From: Gordius sp. MW1 | Lineage: Eukaryota > Nematomorpha > Gordioida > Gordea > Gordiidae | Direction of reading: 5' to 3' | NCBI GenBank assembly: GCA_964036665.1 | Contig: OZ038527.1 | Coordinates: forward strand, 1,240,001-1,304,000 | Length of the DNA: 64,000 nt | The notes under the pieces: model-generated | Told to the model about the DNA's origin: nothing | Databases searched by the model: none | What the model saw: only the letters and a program-made list of their open reading frames with translations | Shown here: piece after piece, positions 55,107 to 64,000 of the stretch | Layout: the number at the start of each line of letters is the position of its first letter | Numbering within the stretch: position 1 is the first letter of the stretch | Position numbers and translations under genes: made by a program

Positions 55107-58100
55107 ATGGCTGAAGTTAAAAACTTTCTGTACACATGGTGTTCCAAAAATCATTTGACATTAAACTATGAATATCAAGTTGCTGGAGGCAAGTTTAAGA
55201 AGCGTTTTACATGTCAAGTAAATTAAAGTTATATATAATTAATTTTATAGGCTACTGTTTCAAATATGGAGTACATAGGCCTAGGCAATTCTTCTAATAA
55301 GAAAGATGCTCAGGCTTTTGCAGCTCGAGATTTTTTAAGTTATCTCGTCAGAATTGGACGTGTTGATCAAGGTTCTGTGCCTTTTTTGGAAGTAATTTAG
55401 ATATAATTATTTTCTATATTATTTAGGCTACTCAACAAGCACCTGCTGGCCTAAATCAATGTCTTACGCAAAACAATTCTGTTGGCCCAAGTAATTTTGA
55501 CAATTCTCCACCTATTTACATACCATATTAAATTATGACATTAATTATAATTTGCTGTATTTATTTATACCATATGCATTGTACCAAAATATAGGTGGTA
55601 GTAATGTCATGATGAATAATAATGGTAATGGCCAGAGCTATGCACCCTACATAAAGGGTCCATCTCAAAATTATATGGATGAGTTGCAAAGACAACAAAA
55701 ATTGGAAGAAGTTAATAAATTTTTAAATTATAATTGTGTTACATATCTTCCAATTTTTTTTGTCTCCTACATTGTAATGAAACCAGGTTATAATTCTTAA
55801 ACAAATTTGATTTATGTCTTATATATTAAATTCATAAGTCAAATACTTGTCTGTTAGCTTAGTTCTGTCCATTATTTTATATGATATCAAATAATGTTGA
55901 TTGCAAATTAAAGTATTGTTGTGATAATAGGCTGAAAATCTTGATATGAATGCTGAAATGCATGGAAATTGGACAGTTAATAATGCAAAAAGTAGACTGC
56001 ATCAATATATGCAAACACACAGACTTCAAGGAGATTACATTTATAGCTCTATTGGTGCATTCAACAATATGTAAATTACAAATTTGCAATTTTTTTTAAA
56101 CAAAATCTATTTAGGAGTTTTATTGCCGAACTGAAGTTGAATGTTAAAGAACGGAATACTAGTATAAACACTTTTGATTATTTCATATGAATTGTTTTCT
56201 TTAGCCATATCAGCCAGAGAACATGGTTCTACAAAATTAACTGCATCTAAGTCTTGTGCTTTATCTCTCGTAAGGCAACTTTTTCACATGGGTGTTATTG
56301 AAGCATTCAAAGGCAACGTAGTGAAAAAAGATAAATGGAATGTAATTTGCTTAATCATCTTATTTTATTTAATCAATTATCCATAGATGGAACCATATGA
56401 AGTTGTAATTTACCCAGAAGTTCGAGAGGGAATTGATAATGCATTAGCATTTTTAGAGATATCTCCCCCTAAGATTGTAAGAATTTAGTTGCCTTTCTTG
56501 AATTTATCAAATTTAATTTTAAATAATTATATTTTGATTTATTTTTTAAGGTTGTGGGCCAAGAATATACGAATGTGCCTACTTACACGGAGTTGAACAA
56601 TAATGAATTGCCACAACAACAACATACAGGTAATTTTTGAATTTAATTTAATTATACTAATTTGGGGTTTATTAGTCGTTTGGTCTCCTCCACAACCCAA
56701 TTGGAATCCTTGGAAGGCCTGCAATATTGACGAAGGTCCATTAGCTCAGGTTAATAAGTTATAAATTAAGTAAATCAACAAGCATTTTTAATTAAAGATA
56801 AATTAATTAAATTTCAAAATTTTCTCCTATATTACGAATTAATTTATACTTTAATAGGCTACATTGCCTCAAATAAGCGAAGAACTTGGCAAGGAATGGC
56901 AAGAGAAAATTAAGGATCCAATATATAAAACTGTACGATATCAAAAGCTAATTTTTGTATTTTATAATATTATATTTGTAAATGCCTTTTCGTGATTTAT
57001 CGTTTGGTGTTGAAATTAATTTTTAGATGCTCGAGGAACGTATTAAACTGCCCGTCTTCTCTTTTAAAGATGACATCTTGCAAGCGATTGAATCTAATAC
57101 GGTTGTCGTAATACGAGGTGCAACTGGGTGTGGTAAAACTACTCAAGTAACATATTTCTTCACAAATTATGATTATATATTGAATTTAATTAGATGAAAG
57201 TCACTTCATTAATAATTGTAAAAAATTAAATGAAAGTTTAGTTTAGATATAAATCTATTGTCCTCATTGCTATTTATAAAATTGAAATTTGTATCTAAAA
57301 ATGTCAAAGTTTTCTTTGTTAACTTTTTTTTTTAACTACATCTAGTCTTGCATTTTACCCCATCGCCTTTAGTAAAGTAAACATAATCCTTATTTGAATC
57401 ATTTTTTTAGTTTTATGACAATTGTGATGCAAAATCAAGCTAAAAGCTTTTTTAAATCCTTTTACTAATTTCTTTATTGAGTAGGCTATTTAGATGAAAC
57501 AAAATATCTTTATGTTAAATGAAAGGTGCGAGTCATTATTCTGAATACAATTTTTTATAAATTTACATTTCAAAAAATTTGGGCCAGGCTTGGCTTGGGT
57601 CGGGCCTGAGTAGAAAACATTTCTGGTTCAGGCAAAAAAAAAGTGTTGGGCTGGGCTCGGGCCAAAAAAATTCTATTTTACAGGGCTCTAGCCATGCTTC
57701 CTTCCCTAAATGACAGAAAGAATTTTCAAAACAAATACGTTAAATTTTTTAAAAAAAAATGTTTTGCCCCCCCCCCCTAATTCAAAACCTGGCTACGCCC
57801 ATGGCTCTAGCAAGACCTAGTATATTTTTGTCACGCATTTACAGTTTTAAGTAAATCTACATTTATATATCATTCCTAGGTGCCACAATACGTGCTCGAT
57901 AGTTTTTTGGAGAAAGGTGCTGGCGCTGAATGCGCCATGGTAGTTACGCAACCGCGTCGCCTGAGCTGCTTGTCCATATCGGAGCGCGTAGCCCAAGAGC
58001 GCTCCGAGTACTTGGGTAACGCTTGTGGCTACAGCGTTCGGTTCGAATCCAACTTGCCCCGACCCTACGGCTCCATACTCTATTGCACTATGGGTAAATA

Positions 58101-61100
58101 AGCTAAGCTCTTCTTTACTTTTCTATTGAGATTAACTTCCGGAAACTAAGGCTTAAAATTGATTTTAACTGAAATCGGATTTTAAAAGTTGTTACATTTT
58201 ATCTTTTCCTATACCTTAAAATGTATAGAAGGTGTTTTTATTTTGCAGGAGAAATGTCGAAGAATCATTTTGATGTCTGAAAAGATGCTGAAATGGCTGA
58301 GGTTAATAAGAATAGACTATTTAACCAAGTTTAAAATCTGTAATATTTTGCTAAAAGGGGGTCAAATTTTTTTTTTTTTTTAAACATTCTTTATATGTTA
58401 GATGTTTTTTGGTGTCGCATACCTTATAAGCCCCCAATCGCAATTCATGTATCTCATTATTAGATTTTTTGACGACTTAAAAATAATATTTATCTCAACG
58501 AAACTTATTTCATATTTCCAATAGGCGTGTTATTGCGGAAGCTGGAGGTCGGGCTGCGGGGTATATCTCACATTATAGTAGACGAAATCCATGAACGCGA
58601 CCTCAACGTGAGATATCTAAACTCTTTTAATTTATATTCCTCGAACTTTTATTCCCTAATTTCTTGATTTATCCACTATTTTTAGAACTAAAATATCATC
58701 TTTTTTCGAAAGACAATGTTATTATAGACTAGATAGACTGTGCATCAACACACAAAATGTATACCCTTTTTATATAGATATTAGTCATTTTTGTAAATTA
58801 AATAATCCTAGAAAGGTAAAATATCGAATCGGGTAGATATTAATAACAACATTCTAAAATGAATATCATTTACGCAACACATAGAAATTAAAAATGTAAA
58901 AAATGTGATGAAAGTTTGTTTAGTAATATAGCGCCATCTATATTTGGATAATATTAATTTATTGACGTTCGTGCAAACTTATTAACCAGTGAGGAAGGTA
59001 AATTGACTGTGTTATAGCGCATAATGACACGGTTGAAATACACGAGTTGTGTCTTCGAAATGGAGACGAAAATTTGACACACAATTTATCATATAGAACG
59101 TATGTGAGCAGTCAGTCTATCTAGTCTATGGTTATTACAACCTAAATTTATACCTTATTAACCCAGAAATTTCTAATTTTGCCCGCAGAGCGATTTTTTG
59201 CTGATAATCCTGAAAGAGATGGTCCCGGTGTACCCCAACATACGCATCATACTGATGTCGGCCACGATAGACGCCTCCCTCTTCACCGAATACTTTGGGG
59301 GCTGCCCCATTGTCGATATACAGGGCAGATCTTACCCCGTTCAAGGTTTCTAACACTTTTTTTTTTAAAAATTTGGGCAAAATCCATCGTTTTGGCTAGA
59401 ATTGTTACTACCATAATTTCCCACCTCTGCTACTAAAATTACACAGAGGGGGGTGATTTGCCCCCCTTTTTTAACCCTCTTTCATCTTTCTTACACTTTT
59501 AAGATAGACTATTGAGATTTATTGACATAAAATACTTCCCAGTGTTCAAGAAAAATTAATTTGATAAAATGAAGGGTTATGGGTATTATAGATTAATGAA
59601 AAAACGCTTCGTGTAACTGAACGTGCGGAAAACTCTTTTTTTCTTATTTTTGTGAACGAGACTTGAAAAATATTTAAATGTAAGTAAATATTCGAGACGT
59701 TATGTGAAGTTAGAATCCCGATAAGAATTGTTAAACGGGGATGTTTTCAATTGATAAAAATCAAAATTTTACAAATAATTTTAAAAATATTTTTGGAATA
59801 ATTAAGTATAAATATAAATTTTATGGATACCGTTTGTCAGAATACTTTTTGGAGGATTGCGTGCAAATGACGAGCTTCGATTTCGACGGGAGCGTCAGCG
59901 CGGCGCTGGCGCAAGTTAAAAAACGCTCGAAAAAAGGGGCTGGCGACGAAGATGGTATAGACGAAGAGATGCCCGAGGACGACGCTCTCGCCACCACCAC
60001 CGGGACCAACGCTAACTTGAACGCGCTCGTGTCTGACGCTTACGCTCCCGAAACGCGCCAAGCCGTGAGACGGCTGTCCGAAAAACAAATCTCTTTTGAG
60101 CTCATACACGTATACCACATATTTATTTCAAAACAAGGTCCTAAATAATGGGAGCAAACATTCTCATAGTTATTGTATCCTATTTTTGTTTACCGTGGAA
60201 TGATTATAACACCTTTTTCATATGACGACGATGTAAGTGAGATTGTCTCTTGTTTATAGTACTTTTGATTTTGATCGATCGGTTGTTTAACCCCGCGTTC
60301 GTGATGACGCGCGAAGCGAAAAAAGGCGAAGTGAATTTTTGTGCTAATTTATCAAACTTTTCGTTATTTTTTTTTAATATCTTATATTCATTGTGAATTT
60401 TATCATATATCACGAAAATAACAATTTTAAATATGAGGTGTTCATAGTGAAACGCAGACGATTATTTTCGCCTGCGGCAAAAAGCGAACCAAAATAATTT
60501 TTTAACCATTGCGCGAAAAGTACAAAATGATATGTATCTTAATCCTCGTTCGCTTTTTGCCGCAGGCGAAAATAATCGTCTGCGGTTTCACCATGAACCC
60601 CTCATATTTACAATTGTTATTTTCGTGATATATGATAAAATTCACAATGAATATAGATATTAAAAAAAAATAATGAAAAGTTTGATAAATTAGCACAAAA
60701 ATTCACTTCGCTTTTTTTCGCTTCGCGCGTCATCACGACGCGGGGTACTCGCTTAGCATACATGTACATCAGTTTCCTTTGGAATTTTGATTTTTGCCCT
60801 AACACCTGCATTTAAGTGTTGTAAAAATGGCAGTTTGTTTGGTCGACCTTTGGTTGGGCCAAGCCTAACGTTCTCTGGTTTGTATTTCGAATTTTGACTA
60901 AGCGTAGAGGTCGACTAAGAAAAACAGACTAAAAACCTTGGTCTATTTATATTTGGTCGACTAATTTAACTAGGACTGAGGTCGACTTTGGTTTTATCAA
61001 ATTTCGACTAAGCCTAGAAGTCCACTAATAAAAACAGGCCAAAAAACTTTATGTTTAGTTGACTAAAACCAAAGGTCAACCAAACAAAACCCAGTCCTTT

Positions 61101-63437
61101 TTACAGAACAACTGCATTCCACACTGATCTCAATGGATCGGGGGGGGGGGCGGCGCGTCAAATCGTCGCCAAATATGATTTTTCACGCGATTCCTACGAA
61201 AAACTAATAAGTTGGACAAGACAGGACAGACACAAAAATTTTTGTCTACTATTAATATCAATTTTATTCTAGGCCATCCTACAATACATAGACGCGTTGG
61301 GGACGCCGGGAGCCGTGTTGATATTTTTGCCCGGTTGGAATTACATATTCAGCCTGATGAAGTACCTCAAGGACATTCCCCAGTTCGCGTCGCCCCAAGC
61401 CTACATCATTTTGCCCCTGCACTCCCTCGTCCCCATCGAAGATCAGAGGAAAATTTTTGCCCCGGTCCCCGAGGGCGTCAGAAAGGTGCGTACAGGCAGG
61501 CAGACTCGTGGTTGCGTAGCAAATGCATCTCTTAAAGTTGTCACGTGATTTCGAATCGCTTAAATATCCTAGGGTGGCATCGTTAATTCTTGAGAAGTGT
61601 CCACTAGTATTGTTAAAACGGCTGGCTGTTGTTTGGTCGACCTTGTGTTTGAGTCGAATAAACATAAACAGACCAAGGCTAAATAAATTTCATCCCAACA
61701 ATTCTCGGTCTGTTTTTTTAGTCGACTAAAACCATTCAACTAAGACTAACGGTCGACTCGGGACTGTTTTTCAAATTTCGACTAAGCCTAGAGGTCGACT
61801 CCTTAAAAACGGACCAAAAACTTTTGGGCCGTTTATGAGGTCGACCAAACAAAAGGCAGCCGTTTTTTCAACACTAGTATCCACTCCACTCACTAATTCA
61901 AATATAGACTGGCCAGCAGCTGATGATTGCTATGTAAGGCATGCAGGCGGGCATGTTTAAAGCAAAGACTAAACGCTAATTTAACGTTAAACCTAAATAG
62001 TGAGAAAAGATGATGCTTTTATATTCGAATTTTATCACTGCACAAATGGGGGCGCGCACCACAGTTCTATAATTGAAAGGGTCAAAAATTTTAGCATTTT
62101 CTTGATTTTTCCCTAAAAAATAGTTACTTGGTTGGTATATGTTCGTCCTTCGAATCCACCCGAGAAACTAAGTGTCGAGAGCCGAGTTAACAAAGCCCAA
62201 ATCAGCGGTCATTATCAAGTCTAATTGCGAAAGCAAAATAAAAGCCTTTTACAGAAAGTTTCCACGGCAATTTAAAATTACGAGACAGGACGGACGGACA
62301 AACAACCAAAAGCGAGCTTATATAATTTTTATAAATACTCATCCTTAAACACATATGATTGATTCACAGATTATCCTGTCGACTAACATAGCCGAAACCA
62401 GCGTCACCATAAACGACGTGGTTTTCGTGATCGATTCTTGCAAGGTTAAAATAAAGATGTTCACCTCGCACAACAACATGACCAATTACGCTACAGCCTT
62501 CGCCTCCAAATCCAACCTCGCCCAAAGGACGGGTCGGGCCGGTCGCGTTCAACCCGGTTTTTGCTTTCACTTGTGCAGTCGAGCTCGGTTCGAAAGGTAA
62601 TCTCTTTTTCTCCCATCCTTTTTATATATTGTTGACTTGAAATCAAATTTCAAGCGTTCGATTATTGTAAATAAGACACGCTACTGGTTCATACACCTTA
62701 ATTCATTACATTATCTTTATCATGTTTTGCCTCATTGACTTAAAGTTAGTCGTTTAACGCTAAACTCACTAGTCGCGATCCAATAACCAATGATAACTTT
62801 TGATTTTAGATTTATAGAATAATTACACGGTTCAACGCGAAATATCAACCGGCAAATTGCAAATTATCGCTGTTTTTAGCAGCTTTGATAACAAATTGTT
62901 CAAAAAATTGACGTACAACAGGGGAAAAAACTAAATATATATCTAGAATCTGCCTACAGTGTGCCGGTTGATTTTAGAAGTCCATTATTTGTTGACCATT
63001 GTTATTAATTTAAAACGTTTCCTTGCCTGTCCACGCGTGTACCACGCTTGACCACATATTAGTGTTGTAAAAACGGATGGGTGACATGACATTTCTCTGT
63101 TCATTCTTAAATTTTCCCTCCGCCCTTAAAATTTCTACATTACTCCCGTCCTTTTGATTAGGTTGGACGCCTACGCGGTGCCCGAAATATTTAGGACCCC
63201 GCTGCACGAAATAGCCCTTACCATAAAACTTCTCAAGCTGGGCGACATACAAACCGTGCTGGCCACAGCCTTGGAACCACCGCCCCTGGGAGCTGTGCAC
63301 GAAGCCGAAATCCTGCTCAAACAAATGGGCGCCTTGACGCTCGACACGTCCGAGTTAACGCCCTTGGGCAAGGTCTTAGCCCGCCTTCCCGTCGATCCTA
63401 GGATTGGCAAGATGATTGTTGCCGGAACCATATTTGG
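55107..63437 (+). CDS. DHX9: DHX9 / maleless-type DExH RNA helicase, 19 exons, 3' end outside the window
   Basis: DHX9/MLE unwinds dsRNA and RNA-DNA hybrids in the nucleus. Exons: 55107-55217, 55251-55391, 55427-55490, 55595-55710, 55931-56070, 56115-56161, 56205-56341, 56387-56476, 56551-56629, 56676-56749, 56858-56932, 57027-57146, 57880-58093, 58525-58607, 59189-59345, 59841-60109, 61273-61485, 62370-62596, 63162-63437. All introns GT-AG; phases close for 877 codons. dsRBD1 (residues 1-84, [23 protein letters not shown]), dsRBD2 (about 147-252, [29 protein letters not shown]), the [10 protein letters not shown] linker, Walker [11 protein letters not shown] (K395), TQPRR (421-425), DEIH (489-492), SAT (521-523), QRTGRAGR (762-769), and the HA2/winged-helix start. 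OB fold and RGG tail lie beyond 64000. Introns 12-18 hold transposons. Confidence 0.95.
57590..57802. mobile_element. hAT remnant and MITE in DHX9 intron 12
   Basis: 57590-57690 is a gggctcgggcc-type subterminal hAT array ending acagggctctag. Inside or next to it sits a MITE with its left arm deleted, right end ctggctacgcccatg, flanked by ggctctag on both sides (57686-57693 and 57801-57808). Confidence 0.65.
58725..59128. mobile_element. MITE with tagactagatagactg ends, DHX9 intron 14
   Basis: Inverted termini tagactagatagactg and cagtctatctagtcta, about 404 bp. Relative of the sequence at 25110-25500 upstream of VWC copy C. Non-coding; the TA-like flank would fit Tc1/mariner but is not certain. 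Confidence 0.75.
60292..60746. repeat. Long near-perfect palindrome in DHX9 intron 16
   Basis: The left arm (ccccgcgttcgtgatgacgc ... ttttcgcctgcggcaaaaag) and right arm (ctttttgccgcaggcgaaaa ... gcgtcatcacgacgcgggg) pair over about 200 bp with few mismatches, around a loop of roughly 55 bp (60491-60545). Also contained is a repeated tcgctt / gaagcg motif. Non-coding; transcribed as part of the DHX9 pre-mRNA. Confidence 0.9.
60813..61110. mobile_element. hAT element with GTCGAC subterminal repeats, DHX9 intron 16
   Basis: Starts taagtgttgtaaaaatggca, ends gtcctttttacagaaca; 8 bp duplication cctgcatt / actgcatt. Internal ggtcgacc, tttggtcgac and gtccac units. Confidence 0.8.
61605..61876. mobile_element. 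hAT element with GTCGAC subterminal repeats, DHX9 intron 17
   Basis: Starts tagtattgttaaaacggctg, ends cagccgttttttcaacacta; duplication gtgtccac / gtatccac. Same family as 60813 and 63723. Confidence 0.85.
62120..62330. mobile_element. HINE-like fragment in DHX9 intron 17
   Basis: Contains agcggtcattatcaagtcta, gtttccacggcaattt and acaggacggacggacaaaca then accaaaagcgagctt; related to 23390-23580. Confidence 0.55.
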
Positions 63438-63722
63438 GTATATATAATATTTACAGGACTAGCCAGGGCAGGATAATTTTCAGCGAAAATGAGCACATAA
63501 ATTGCATGGCAATTTATAAATTTATCTCTCTCCTACAGACCTGCACGGCTGAATCGGGTTCGGGTTGAAAATTTTGAAATGTCTTTGAGTCGGGTTCGGG
63601 TTGAAAAAAAGTGACTGCAGTTCTCTACTTGTTTTTTCACAAGTTTTGGTCTAGCCTTTTATTGTAGTTTTCGTTGAAATGTAAATTTGATTGCTTATTA
63701 CTGATAAAATTATCCTTTAGCC

Positions 63723-63851
63723 TAGTGTTGTTAAAACGGCTGGGTTTAGTTTAGTCGACCTGTGATTTAACTAAGCTAACGGTCGACTTTGTTCTGTTTA
63801 TGTTTAGTCGAATGCCGACCAAACTAAAACCCAGCCCTTTTTACACCACTA
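63723..63851. mobile_element. hAT element with GTCGAC repeats, after DHX9 exon 19
   Basis: Starts tagtgttgttaaaacggctg, ends cagccctttttacaccacta; duplication ctttagcc / gtttagcc. It lies in what should be intron 19. Upstream, 63535-63620 holds a cgggttcggg remnant of another hAT type. Confidence 0.85.
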
Positions 63852-64000
63852 GTTTAGCCCCACTCATGACAGCCGCGCACCCCCATTTGTAAGCCATGGT
63901 TTCGGGTTCTGTGCTGTGATTGTTGTAGATGCAAATCGCAAAATAGATTTTAGCTGTTTTAACTTTTAAGTTAACCTATAGCTAGCTATCTTTCAGCGAG

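Noticed and set aside
58249..58310. Exon-like segment with tttgcag acceptor and tgag/gttaat donor in DHX9 intron 13
   Set aside because: It brings a stop in the phase required between exons 13 and 14, and helicases of this family have nothing here.
59821..60118. Minus-strand ORFs opposite DHX9 exon 16
   Set aside because: They are antisense shadows of a GC-rich exon whose plus-strand frame joins its neighbours in phase.

Overview
The window is animal nuclear DNA, very AT-rich, with GT-AG introns and a heavy transposon load. The species cannot be named. Two conserved metazoan genes (CNOT9, and DHX9/maleless), small secreted single-domain VWC proteins, and the mix of piggyBac, hAT, Helitron, Helentron/HINE-like and gypsy elements fit an invertebrate, most likely an arthropod. 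Introns as short as 33-38 bp occur in both conserved genes. Runs of 8-20 G or C are abundant and mostly belong to one palindromic hAT-like MITE family.

Layout. 0.3-2.1 kb: HINE-like element with (GTCC)n and minisatellites. 2.7-4.0 kb (-): complete eight-exon CNOT9. 4.9-9.7 kb: nested transposons, with a gypsy relic between two hAT-transposase pieces, a hAT element inside the gypsy integrase, and a MITE inside that hAT. 9.9-16.3 kb: two non-autonomous Helitrons, a long-TIR element and a 1.7 kb hAT-like element. 16.6-17.1 kb (+): last two exons of an Ig-domain membrane protein. 17.6-18.8 kb (-): two-exon gene of unknown function. 24.3-25.1, 28.0-29.0 and 45.1-46.1 kb (-): three three-exon genes for small cysteine-rich secreted VWC proteins. 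The first is broken by a MITE; the other two lie in a direct segmental duplication (about 27.45-34.67 and 44.52-54.58 kb). 35.0-43.4 kb, between the duplication copies: piggyBac relic, LINE relic with an endonuclease-like C-terminus, and a deleted autonomous-type Helitron that landed two bases after the ATG of a hAT transposase. 49.5-51.7 kb: composite foldback element containing two short LTR-like repeats around a tRNA-Leu 3' half with CCA. 55.1-63.4 kb (+): 19 exons of a DHX9/MLE-type DExH RNA helicase that runs off the window.

Only CNOT9, the unknown gene, VWC copies A and B, DHX9 and probably the Ig gene look like live host genes. Almost everything else is transposon sequence at different stages of decay, and shared versus private insertions in the two duplication copies let their order be read.
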